Positions 1-6,853 of a stretch of 64,000 nt of DNA are shown here, in pieces. The first letter of the stretch is position 1, and each line of letters begins with the position of its first letter. The position numbers were made by a program, and so were the translations under genes. The stretch comes from a virus. The notes below the pieces were generated by a model. It was not told the DNA's origin. It ran no database searches and saw nothing but the letters and a program-made list of their open reading frames with translations. The DNA lies in the IMG/VR virus record IMGVR_UViG_3300042402_002641, positions 186,001-250,000 of that record. One strand, given 5' to 3'.

Positions 1-1803
1 CATGAGATCCTGTACAGCTTCAAATAATCCACCGAATGCTATTTCTAATCCTGCTACCACACTGTTCACAATACCGAATAAGAAATTAAATGCTTCATCA
101 ACAACGTCAATTACACCTTTGAAATCTTCAAATTTCATGCTGACGCCTTCTAGGGCCTTGCCAATTCTTTCTACCACAGGCCCAAAAATCAGTTGCAGTC
201 CTAGACTGATCTTTTCAAACAGAGCAGATACCACTGCCAGCACTGGTGGAAATACTTTCTGGAAAATATCTACGATAGGACGTATGCCTGCATCTAGAGC
301 TTTTAATGCTGGTACAAGCACTGCATTAGCAATATCTGCTACCAGGCCAACAGCACTGATTAATAGATCTAAAAACCCGCTGTTGGCCAATATGCCTGTA
401 AAAGTATTACTAAGACCAGATAACACTTCTTTCATTTTGTTCATTTTTTCATTGAACTTGTCTGTATTGGCCGCGGCTTTTTTTTGTTCTTCTGTGCCTT
501 CTTTGAGTGCGTTGGCATTTATCTGTTGAGTAGCCGAAAGTTTGTTTACGGTTCCAGCAAGGTCTGCACTAGCAGCGCCTGCGCTCTTTATGCTCTGTAA
601 TTGTTTTCCGCCTTCTGACTTCATGAGATTGTTTAATGCGTTACGTTCTTCTAAGGTCACTGCCTCACCACGCTGCATTTTTTGATTCATTCTCTGTAGC
701 ATGGCCGCACTCTGAGGCATCATGGCCATGAGCTTTTGATTTTCTTCTGTGGTTGCTGTACCAGTGGCCATGATGTCTTTGGCAAAATCTTGTAGACCAT
801 CCGGAAGTCCGGTTGTGACTGCAAGAAAACTTTTTCTCACGCCATCACCTAACCCAGACATTGACGCTTGGAACTGCGCATCTTTGGCCATCGCAGCCAT
901 TTGATTTTCTACTTCTTGGCGACTTTTACCTGTGGCTTTGGCCAGCAGATCTAATTCTTTCATATAGCTTCTAGCACCTTGTGCTAGTTCTGCATTAGAT
1001 TTTTTGCCCTGCAGTCCCTGCAGTTTCATTAGATTACCATAACTGGCCAATCCTTGATTTATTTCTGCTGTGCTAAATCCCAATGCGTATAAGTCGCTGC
1101 TAGTAGATCTCAACTGTTTAGAAACCTTGGCAAAGTTAGCAGCACCGCCTTCTGTGGTAGTTCCAAACGCTCCCATAGCTTGACCATTTTTTGCAATCAA
1201 CGAACCAAATTCTTGTAGATTCATTCCGGCAGTAGTAGCTGCTGCTGAAAACTGACTGATACTACCCCCAAAACTAGATCCAGCGGCTGTAGCAGCACCA
1301 TAGGCAGCTAACATTCTGTCAGCGGCTCCTGCTACCATGGTGAATATTTTTCCTATCACAGGAAGACCGCTGAATATACTAGCAGCGTCTGAAGCATCGT
1401 CTCCCATGCGAGCTAGTGCGTCAGCAGCAGATAATCCTTTTTCAGCAAGGTCTATACCTTGTTTTACAACACCAAATAATGCGCCTGTGGCTAATCCAGC
1501 TCCGCTGGCTATTTTTCCAAGACCTCCGGCTACTACACCTGCAGCTTTACCGACTCCAAATAGTGCTGATCCTGCTGCAGAACCAGCTTTTCCGAATATG
1601 CCACCACCTCCTGCACCACCACCTCCTGCACCACCACCTCCTGCACCACCACCTCCTGCGCCACCACCACCTCCTGCGCCACCACCACCTCCACCGCGGC
1701 CACCTTTCATTACGGCCAGCAGTTCTCGAAGCGTGGATTCAGAAGCGGCATTTTTGGCTTCTACTTGTCCAATTCCTGGAATGTCGATCATTACTGCGGC
1801 CAT
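1..1803 (-). CDS. Tape-measure-like virion protein, N-terminal 601 residues (runs off left edge)
   Basis: The minus strand is open from ATG at 1803 to the window edge with no stop, so the gene's 3' end is missing. The protein starts MAAVMIDIPGIGQVEAK. A poly-Gly/Ala hinge follows (about residues 36-68), then small-residue-rich hydrophobic stretches, then a long Gln/Lys/Met-rich helical region with coiled-coil character, then further hydrophobic segments (around residues 470-600). Alternation of helical and hydrophobic segments is typical of tail tape-measure proteins, which set tail length and leave the tail with the DNA. Location beside gp26/gp51 hub genes agrees, since the T4 equivalent gp29 belongs to the hub. 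AGGA precedes the ATG by about 13 bases. The assignment rests on composition and context, not on a recognised motif; another large virion protein is possible. Confidence 0.6.
   Translation of the reverse strand, partial: MAAVMIDIPGIGQVEAKNAASESTLRELLAVMKGGRGGGGGGAGGGGGAGGGGAGGGGAGGGGAGGGGIFGKAGSAAGSALFGVGKAAGVVAGGLGKIASGAGLATGALFGVVKQGIDLAEKGLSAADALARMGDDASDAASIFSGLPVIGKIFTMVAGAADRMLAAYGAATAAGSSFGGSISQFSAAATTAGMNLQEFGSLIAKNGQAMGAFGTTTEGGAANFAKVSKQLRSTSSDLYALGFSTAEINQGLASYGNLMKLQGLQGKKSNAELAQGARSYMKELDLLAKATGKSRQEVENQMAAMAKDAQFQASMSGLGDGVRKSFLAVTTGLPDGLQDFAKDIMATGTATTEENQKLMAMMPQSAAMLQRMNQKMQRGEAVTLEERNALNNLMKSEGGKQLQSIKSAGAASADLAGTVNKLSATQQINANALKEGTEEQKKAAANTDKFNEKMNKMKEVLSGLSNTFTGILANSGFLDLLISAVGLVADIANAVLVPALKALDAGIRPIVDIFQKVFPPVLAVVSALFEKISLGLQLIFGPVVERIGKALEGVSMKFEDFKGVIDVVDEAFNFLFGIVNSVVAGLEIAFGGLFEAVQDLM
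1601..1696 (-). repeat. Tandem 15-18 bp repeat coding a Gly-rich hinge
   Basis: Four consecutive 15-bp units (plus-strand CCACCACCTCCTGCA/G) are followed by two 18-bp variants that add one triplet. Read on the minus strand they encode repeated GGGGA units inside the tape-measure-like protein. Unit lengths are multiples of three, so copy-number change keeps the frame. The apparent Pro-rich plus-strand reading frames here are shadows. Confidence 0.9.
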
Positions 1804-1832
1804 GGCTTATTTTTTTCCTGGTAAAATACGCA

Positions 1833-1840
1833 TATAAATA
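1833..1840 (+). promoter_or_regulatory. T4-type late promoter, exact TATAAATA
   Basis: An exact TATAAATA ends 32 bases before the gp26 start. It fits a late-sigma (gp55) promoter, with transcription expected to begin about 1846 and a GGAG ribosome site at 1864-1867. On the opposite strand a weaker GGTAAATA (complement 1856-1863) could serve the divergent tape-measure-like gene. Confidence 0.8.
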
Positions 1841-1872
1841 CTTGTGAGCATTATATATTTACCGGAGATAAA

Positions 1873-2742
1873 ATGAACGAAATTCCTAACACGATGCAGC
1901 AAAAAAAGAATCCCCTGGCTGGGTTTTTTAGACAGCCTAAGATCTATGTGTCTTTGCCATCAAAAGGTAAATTCTATTCCCAAGGCGCACTAGATCGCAG
2001 TGAAAACGGACAATATGCTGTATACGCTATGACTGCCAAAGACGAACTCATGTTTAAAACTCCCGATGCACTGCTGTCAGGACAAAGCACTGTGGAATTG
2101 ATCAAGAGCTGTATACCTGCAATACTTGATCCTTGGAAAATGCCCAGTATCGACATTGACTTTGCTTTGATTGCCATACGCATAGCTACTTATGGTAACA
2201 AGATGGAAGTCAACACACAATGTCCGCATTGTAATGCTGATAATAACTATGACGTAGATCTATCTGCATGGTTCAGCGTATTTGATAATTTTGAATATAA
2301 AGAACAAATCCATGCAGATCCTCTTCTTATACATGTGCGTCCTTATTCCTATAGTGAAATAACCAAGACCAGTATTAAAACCCTTGAGCAGCAGAGAATA
2401 TTCGCCATAGTCAATGATGAGACTATGGGGGACGAAGAAAAATTAGAAAGATTTGGAAAAAGTTTTGTAAAGTTAACTGAACTAACTGTGGATTTGATTG
2501 CAGAATGTATCAGCCAAATAGATACTCCAGACGGACCAGTTACAGACAAACAAATGATAAATGAATTTATTCACAACTGTAACAAAGATCTATTTGAAAC
2601 AATTTCAAAACATGTTGTGTCAATGAAAGACGAAATTGAATTGAAATCTCATATTGTGTCGTGTAGTGAATGTACCAAAGAATTTACCATGCCAATAACC
2701 ATGGATCAGGCAAATTTTTTCGCCGTAAAATCTCAAAATTAA
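1873..2742 (+). CDS. 26: Baseplate hub protein, gp26-like
   Basis: This 289-residue protein resembles the T4 gp26 baseplate family. The N-terminal part contains QPKIYVSLPSKGKFY and the middle has a CPHCNADN zinc-ribbon-like pair (about residues 116-119). A second CSECTK pair lies near the C-terminus (about 264-267), so the protein may bind a metal. Known role: gp26 belongs to the central hub of the baseplate, the start point of tail assembly. A GGAG ribosome site and an exact late promoter precede it, and the gp51-like gene overlaps its 3' end. T4 gp26 is shorter (about 208 residues), but marine relatives of this size are familiar. The start is the first ATG after the promoter. Confidence 0.85.
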   Translation: MNEIPNTMQQKKNPLAGFFRQPKIYVSLPSKGKFYSQGALDRSENGQYAVYAMTAKDELMFKTPDALLSGQSTVELIKSCIPAILDPWKMPSIDIDFALIAIRIATYGNKMEVNTQCPHCNADNNYDVDLSAWFSVFDNFEYKEQIHADPLLIHVRPYSYSEITKTSIKTLEQQRIFAIVNDETMGDEEKLERFGKSFVKLTELTVDLIAECISQIDTPDGPVTDKQMINEFIHNCNKDLFETISKHVVSMKDEIELKSHIVSCSECTKEFTMPITMDQANFFAVKSQN

Positions 2743-2948
2743 CCTTGCCGGAGATTTTACGGGAATCTGATAACTTAGACAAAGAGGCAAGGTCGATAAA
2801 AAAAGACTGTCTAAAACTCTGTTGGTACATGCGAGGACTATCCTACAATGAAGTCGTCAACATGAGTTGGGACGAACGTGAGATAATTGGAGAGATTGTT
2901 GCAGAAAATCTCGAAACAACTAAAAAATCAGGACTGCCTTTCTTTTAG
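2670..2948 (+). CDS. 51: Baseplate hub assembly protein, gp51-like
   Basis: The product is small (92 residues from the ATG used here). Its body, from LPEILRESDNLDKEA to the C-terminal ENLETTKKSGLPFF, has the pattern of marine-phage gp51 proteins, which help assemble the baseplate hub. The gene overlaps gp26 by 73 bases in a different frame. The start is uncertain: the conserved part begins near KISKLTLPEIL, so initiation inside the overlap, for example TTG at 2745, is also possible. Translational coupling to gp26 is likely because no separate ribosome site stands out. Its stop codon overlaps the stop of the convergent gene on the other strand. Confidence 0.7.
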   Translation: MYQRIYHANNHGSGKFFRRKISKLTLPEILRESDNLDKEARSIKKDCLKLCWYMRGLSYNEVVNMSWDEREIIGEIVAENLETTKKSGLPFF

Positions 2949-3190
2949 AGTTTGTTATACATCTTTTTAATCAATGACATTTGTCTATTGTCTAAAGGTT
3001 GACCGTTAATAATACTCGCCAATATCTTTTTTGTATCTCTAGGATCTAATATAGAAAACACAGATTGTGTTGTATCAACAGACGGTGCAGAAGTTGCAGA
3101 GGTTGATACCGTACTAGGGCCAGGAGCAGTTTTAGCATATCCTTTTTTAAAACTGTCTACAAAACCGTCGTTTAAATCTCGAATTCTCAT
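2945..3190 (-). CDS. Small protein of the MRI-leader family, unknown function
   Basis: The product has 81 residues. It starts MRIRDLNDGFVDSFKKGY, has a Ser/Thr/Pro/Ala-rich middle, and ends with DPRDTKKILASIINGQ and LIKKMYNKL. This layout of an MRI start, a low-complexity middle and a basic helical end of the form D-x-K-x-I-xx-L repeats in the two genes upstream, so the three look like a family of different sizes. It begins 4 bases inside the end of the 3187-4221 gene, giving a coupled operon. Function is unknown; a minor head or internal virion protein is an inference from its neighbours. Unlike the other two, its leader has no Leu/Ile-x-Glu site. Confidence 0.75.
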   Translation of the reverse strand: MRIRDLNDGFVDSFKKGYAKTAPGPSTVSTSATSAPSVDTTQSVFSILDPRDTKKILASIINGQPLDNRQMSLIKKMYNKL

Positions 3191-4221
3191 TTTACAAATA
3201 CACTAGCGGTTCCCTTGGCCAGTGCTGATTCGAACATTCTGCGCTTGTGTATTTCCAGCTTCTGTGCAAATATTTCATTGAGGCTTTTTCCACGATGTAC
3301 TAGACTCTTTGTTTCTGCGGCTGCTTTGATTGCTAGTTTGTCTGACGCTGTTCGTTGGAATCCTGGTTTTGCTAGTGCTGCATCTGCGGCGGCTTTAACG
3401 GCCGGGTCTTTTGCGGGTTTAGACAACTGTTGAGCCACATTAGCAAATGCTCCTTGTCCTGCTGGTGCAGTCGCTGTGGCATCCGCTGCTGGTTCCGCCG
3501 CTGGGGGTTTTGCTGCTGCTAGATTAGGATTACTAGGATCAGCGGTGTTTGTTGCACTGACAGGTGCATTAGCCATAGTATTCGCTGGTGCTGCGGCTGC
3601 TGGCGCTGCTCCTGGCTTAGGTGCCCCTGCCGGTGCTGCTAATGATTTTGTCAACAGTTGCAAAATTCTCTGCTTGCCTTTCTTATCTAACTTATCTACG
3701 TTGGCCTTAACCTGAGCGTAAACAGTTTCTCCGGCTTTGGTTGAAGTTTGCTTATCTACTGCTGCTGTAGTTTTAGCTAACGCTGCGCCTGCTGCGCCTG
3801 TTTGTGGCTTAGCTGGTGCTGTGCCTGCAGGTCCTTGCGCATTGATATCTTGGGTTGAAGGAGCTGCTCCGCCTCCTGCTGCTGGTGCTGCTGCTGCTCC
3901 GCCTCCTGCTGCTGGTGCTGCTGCTGCTCCGCCTCCTGCTGCTGGTGCTGCTGCTGCTCCGCCTCCTGCTGCTGGTGCTTCTGCCGGTGGAGTATACCCA
4001 GGTTTTCCTGCATTAGGATCTGGATCATCTCCTACTACAGCTTTTCCAGACTGATAACCTTTCTTCAATGCTGTGCCAGCACCAACTACTCCGCCAGCTA
4101 CCGCGCCTATGCCTTTGGCAACACCGCCTACAGCTTTGCCTATACCACGGCCCAAGGCTCCTAGAGGGCCTTCGTCTATCTGTTCAAGCTGTGATTCAGT
4201 TAAGATTTCGTTAATTCTCAT
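3187..4221 (-). CDS. Ala/Gly/Pro-rich protein with capsid-targeting-like N-terminus
   Basis: This 344-residue protein starts MRINEILTESQLEQ. LTE at residues 7-9 fits the Leu/Ile-x-Glu rule for cleavage by the T4 prohead protease, and T4 internal head proteins carry a similar removable leader of about 10 residues. A Gly-rich amphipathic stretch (about 18-60) follows, then AAGGGAAAAP-type repeats (about 80-120), then long Ala/Pro/Lys-rich disordered parts. One ordered-looking segment, DKLDKKGKQRILQLLTKSL (about 173-191), matches the C-terminal segment of the next gene. The end is basic (KLEIHKRRMFESALAKG). It sits between two relatives with 1-4 base spacing. The internal, ejected virion-protein role is inference; no enzyme motif is visible. 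Confidence 0.75.
   Translation of the reverse strand: MRINEILTESQLEQIDEGPLGALGRGIGKAVGGVAKGIGAVAGGVVGAGTALKKGYQSGKAVVGDDPDPNAGKPGYTPPAEAPAAGGGAAAAPAAGGGAAAAPAAGGGAAAAPAAGGGAAPSTQDINAQGPAGTAPAKPQTGAAGAALAKTTAAVDKQTSTKAGETVYAQVKANVDKLDKKGKQRILQLLTKSLAAPAGAPKPGAAPAAAAPANTMANAPVSATNTADPSNPNLAAAKPPAAEPAADATATAPAGQGAFANVAQQLSKPAKDPAVKAAADAALAKPGFQRTASDKLAIKAAAETKSLVHRGKSLNEIFAQKLEIHKRRMFESALAKGTASVFVK
3871..3979 (-). repeat. 30-bp tandem repeat coding Ala/Gly/Pro decapeptides
   Basis: Three exact 30-bp copies (3871-3900, 3901-3930, 3931-3960) and a partial fourth copy (to 3979) lie inside the Ala/Gly/Pro-rich gene. Each encodes the decapeptide PAAGGGAAAA in rotation. Exact identity at the DNA level points to recent unit duplication. 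There are no spacers, so this is not a CRISPR array. Confidence 0.95.
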
Positions 4222-4222
4222 A

Positions 4223-5695
4223 TCAAGCGGTTCCTAGTTGTTTGGTAAGGTAAGCAATCATGCGTTTTCTATCTTTAGTATTTAACTGCGCAATTGACTT
4301 TTTAATTTCTGCATATCCGCCTGTGGCTGCTTGAGCAGCTTGAGGTTCGGGTGCAGCAGAAATTTTTAAATCTGTAAACACTTTATCAACTACTGGTGCT
4401 TCAATGCCGCCATAGTTTAATAAAAATTGTTTGAATTCTTCGCTGTCAGTCGGTGATCCTTCCAACTTCCATGCTGCCAACAGCTTGGCCGATGTGACTT
4501 TTTCAGTGGCTTGTTTGCCTGCCCATGCAGCACCTTTGGCCACTGCGCCTACAGCCTTGCCAGCACCTGCTTTGAGTTTGTCTAAGAATCCTGCTTCAGT
4601 TAGCACACGATTAATAATCATGTAAACCTGGCCTTCACTCAGTGGACGAGTCTGAACATAATAACTTTCTTTTTTATTTTTGTCATCGCTGCCTGTTGAA
4701 GCTGCTACAGCACCTTGAGAAATGGCTTGTCCTGCTCCTGCCATCCCTTTAATCCAGTTTAATAATCCATCATTGGCCAATTGGTCAGCACGAGCGTTAC
4801 CTAATATATCATTAATGGCAGATGCATAGCTTTTGGTGTTAACTTCTCTAGCAATTTTTTGTAGTATATCAAATCCGCCCGGTTCACCGTTGCGAATCAT
4901 ATTCATAGCAGCATTAATACCTTCTGCTTCTTGTGGAAATACATTAACCTTAAATCCTTGAGTCATCTGTTTCCATTCAGTGCCTGGACCAGTTAATGTT
5001 TTAGTAGCTCCCCAAGACACTGTTTCTAAACCAGCGTCCTCTGCTCCAGGAACGGGCAGAGATTCAACACGCATTCCGCCAACAAACTTGCCCAGCATTT
5101 CAAATGCTTTACCAGATAGATAACCTAGAGCAGCAGTTTTAATACCTTTGCCTACGGCAGTGGAAAGTTTTTCACCTTTGATCAGTTCAGCAGCGCCTCG
5201 TAGCACCTGACCAGCAATAGCACCGCCAACTGGTCCACCTGCTAGGGAAGCCAACGCTGTTAGTACACCAATAATTGCTGCACTTTTTCCTGGATTCTCT
5301 TTCATCCAGGATCCTAGACCAGTCAGTTGTTTATCTAGATCAGGAAACTTTGAGCTAACCTTGGCTTTAAGTTGTTCAAATTTTTGATCAGCCATTTTAA
5401 CAGGAGTAGTATCCTGCAGCCACTTACCAACATTGTTGATCACTTCATTGGCTTTTTTAGCTATATCAACTCCAGCTCCTGCAATAGTACGATTAGCACC
5501 ACCTGCTACTGATTGCTTTTCTAACTCGCCGAATACCTGTTTAATCTGATCTGCTGTTAGACTAGCTTCAATAAGAGGCACGAACTCATTGTAAATGCCT
5601 TCTACAATACGTTTTTGTTCAAGAGTTAATCCATCACACGATTCTTTAAGTATCTGTCGATGATTATTATTTTCTAATAGATTTTCAATACGCAT
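4223..5695 (-). CDS. Large member of the MRI-leader family, possible internal virion protein
   Basis: This 490-residue protein starts MRIENLLENNNHRQILKES; LLE at residues 6-8 is a possible prohead-protease site. About residues 133-170 form a hydrophobic Gly/Ala segment (IIGVLTALASLAGGPVGGAI) that could insert into or cross a membrane. Near residues 360-395, LSEGQVYMIINRVLTEAGF followed by a Gly/Ala/Lys amphipathic stretch repeats the start of the 344-residue neighbour, including an LTE triplet. The end, KDRKRMIAYLTKQLG, matches the neighbour's DKKGKQRILQLL segment. A late-type promoter lies 24 bases upstream. These features fit a protein packaged in the head and ejected with DNA, but no catalytic motif is visible, so the function stays open. 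Confidence 0.75.
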   Translation of the reverse strand: MRIENLLENNNHRQILKESCDGLTLEQKRIVEGIYNEFVPLIEASLTADQIKQVFGELEKQSVAGGANRTIAGAGVDIAKKANEVINNVGKWLQDTTPVKMADQKFEQLKAKVSSKFPDLDKQLTGLGSWMKENPGKSAAIIGVLTALASLAGGPVGGAIAGQVLRGAAELIKGEKLSTAVGKGIKTAALGYLSGKAFEMLGKFVGGMRVESLPVPGAEDAGLETVSWGATKTLTGPGTEWKQMTQGFKVNVFPQEAEGINAAMNMIRNGEPGGFDILQKIAREVNTKSYASAINDILGNARADQLANDGLLNWIKGMAGAGQAISQGAVAASTGSDDKNKKESYYVQTRPLSEGQVYMIINRVLTEAGFLDKLKAGAGKAVGAVAKGAAWAGKQATEKVTSAKLLAAWKLEGSPTDSEEFKQFLLNYGGIEAPVVDKVFTDLKISAAPEPQAAQAATGGYAEIKKSIAQLNTKDRKRMIAYLTKQLGTA

Positions 5696-5718
5696 TTGTG
5701 ATCCACTGTTTGATTGTT

Positions 5719-5726
5719 TATTTATT
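5719..5726 (-). promoter_or_regulatory. Late promoter candidate AATAAATA
   Basis: On the minus strand AATAAATA matches seven of eight bases of TATAAATA. It ends 23 bases before the 5695 start, the same spacing as the other late promoters in this window. It lies just after the terminator hairpin at 5729-5750, which would separate it from upstream transcription. Confidence 0.6.
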
Positions 5727-5728
5727 GT

Positions 5729-5750
5729 AAAAACGAGCTTACGCTCGTTT
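5729..5750 (-). terminator. Rho-independent terminator of the gp55-gp46 operon
   Basis: AAACGAGC and GCTCGTTT form a perfect 8-bp stem with a 4-base loop (5731-5750). On the minus strand the stem runs into TTTTTA, giving a short U-tract. It would end transcripts arriving from the replication genes at 6188 and beyond, just ahead of the late promoter for the next operon. Confidence 0.7.
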
Positions 5751-6187
5751 GCGTTTTCGCTTGTCGCTCAACGCATTTTCTTCTTCTTAGAATTGTTTTT
5801 ACAATGATATTGCGAAGCAATTCAAGTATTATGCAGATTGTTCAGTCACACTTTGCCCAGACCGGGCAAAGATAACAGCATTATGCGAGTTGCACAGACC
5901 ACTTCAGCGTTAGAGCATTACAGAGGCGGTCATCCGGTACCTCGAGCTCAGTCTTTATATGACGGCGATGTGTGAATCTACGCTAACAAACTCACACACG
6001 TGGGGTTTTTCTCCCCTCATTTTGCCTTGTTTTTCTTTTCAAATAACCAAATCGCAGGTCTTAGTAGCGATCGTCATCCTTTCGGGTAGTGGTTAAGCAC
6101 CTTTGCGGCAAGGTTTTCCATCCCTGTGTACACGTAGACCAGGTATAGGGCGCACGAAATTAAGCCTGCGCCAGCTAAAAAACCGCT
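5751..6187. other. Gene-free, hairpin-rich region; candidate structured RNA
   Basis: No convincing reading frame crosses these 437 bases. Hand-counted 60-base lines from 5881 to 6180 give roughly 40-52% GC, above the AT-rich genes elsewhere. Perfect inverted repeats are frequent: 5792-5805 (ATTGT/ACAAT), 5809-5821 (ATTGC/GCAAT), 5851-5871 (CTTTGCCC/GGGCAAAG, 5-base loop), 5969-5998 (TGTGTGA/TCACACA), 6002-6016 (GGGG/CCCC), 6099-6114 (ACCTT/AAGGT) and 6149-6172 (GGCGCA/TGCGCC). It lies downstream of the minus-strand operon and ends at a minus-strand terminator, so it could be a long structured 3' end or a processed non-coding RNA. I recognise no known RNA family, and the strand is not settled. 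Confidence 0.45.
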
Positions 6188-6622
6188 TTATTTTGCCTGA
6201 GATTGTTCTAAAAGACGCTGTCTAAGTATATTTGAACCGCCTACTCTGACGTTTATAATGCCATTATAATAGTCGTCGGATTCTAAAACCCTGCGTTCAA
6301 ACTGCTCTCGAGCTTCTAAGTATGATAGTTCTGCCTTGGATTTGCAAAGGTAAAGTATTTCTCTTGTGAAGTTTTCCGGACCTAATGCTTGGACGTCTGC
6401 GTTTAACCTGTCTGATGAACCATAGTATTCGCGCCAATCGCTTTCTACTACTGATCTTCTTTTAAGTTTTTTGCCTTTGAGTGGGGGTTTAGTACGTTTG
6501 AATTGTGCTAATTTCTTGCCTATGTACTTCTGTCCGGTGGTTTTATTCGTGATTATATAAACAAAGCCAATATAGCCTTCTGGTATTTCGTTTAATATTT
6601 GATTTTGATACGTCCATTGCAC
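6188..6622 (-). CDS. GIY-YIG nuclease-like protein
   Basis: The product has 144 residues. GFVYIITNKTTGQKYIGKK (about residues 19-37) provides the VYI...YIG pair of the GIY-YIG nuclease fold. A W-x-E-YYGSS segment, ENFTREILYLC and a Glu in SYLEAREQFE (about 105) fit the rest of the domain. Between the fold halves is a very basic loop (KGKKLKRR). There is no DNA-binding tail like that of homing endonucleases such as I-TevI, so it is a compact single domain. It is the last gene of the gp55-gp47-gp46 operon and starts directly after the stop of the small basic gene. A role in phage DNA processing, or a domesticated homing nuclease, is inference. Confidence 0.7.
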   Translation of the reverse strand: MQWTYQNQILNEIPEGYIGFVYIITNKTTGQKYIGKKLAQFKRTKPPLKGKKLKRRSVVESDWREYYGSSDRLNADVQALGPENFTREILYLCKSKAELSYLEAREQFERRVLESDDYYNGIINVRVGGSNILRQRLLEQSQAK

Positions 6623-6853
6623 TCATTTAGTTAGTTTCGGAGGTCTGCCTAGTTGGCCTTTTCTGGATTTTTTACGTTCTAGTCTTTTTGCCTGTATTTC
6701 CATGCGTCTTGTTGATGCATGGTTACGTATTTCTGATAGCCAATATCGTGCCTTAATGCCTGCTTCGTCTGAATTCTTGTATTCAAACCGATCCTGCCAT
6801 TTAAAATATTCTTGGAAAGCAGCGATCATTAGATCGTGGCTGTCTGTGCTCAC
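6623..6853 (-). CDS. Small basic protein with AT-hook-like C-terminus
   Basis: This 76-residue protein, MSTDSHDLMIAAFQEYFKWQ..., has an acidic/aromatic helical first half (EYFKWQDRFEYKNSDEAG) and a strongly basic second half (RRMEIQAKRLERKKSRKG). It ends QLGRPPKLTK, whose GRPPK core is close to an AT-hook, a minor-groove DNA-binding motif. It overlaps the end of gp46 by 4 bases (ATGA), so it is translated with the recombination genes. Small proteins of this appearance sit near gp46 in marine T4-like phages, but I know no function for them. Confidence 0.75.
   Translation of the reverse strand: MSTDSHDLMIAAFQEYFKWQDRFEYKNSDEAGIKARYWLSEIRNHASTRRMEIQAKRLERKKSRKGQLGRPPKLTK

Noticed and set aside
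1337-1847. Long Pro-rich and His/Leu-rich plus-strand frames
   Set aside because: They are antisense shadows of the Gly-repeat region of the minus-strand tape-measure-like gene and have no ribosome site or family-like sequence.
3871-3979. Possible CRISPR-like array
   Set aside because: The repeats abut without spacers and keep the reading frame of a coding gene.
3215-4054. Ala/Pro-rich plus-strand frames opposite the Ala/Gly/Pro protein
   Set aside because: These are produced by the GC-rich repeat read on the other strand; the minus-strand frame has the coupled operon layout and the family-like ends.
5936-5949. Overlapping KpnI, XhoI and SacI sites resembling a cloning linker
   Set aside because: Only three overlapping six-base palindromes occur, with no flanking vector sequence; chance in a GC-richer stretch explains it.
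5900-5950. tRNA-like string (CAGCGTTAGAGCA followed by GGTC)
   Set aside because: A D-arm-like piece is present, but no acceptor stem, anticodon arm or T-arm could be paired around it.
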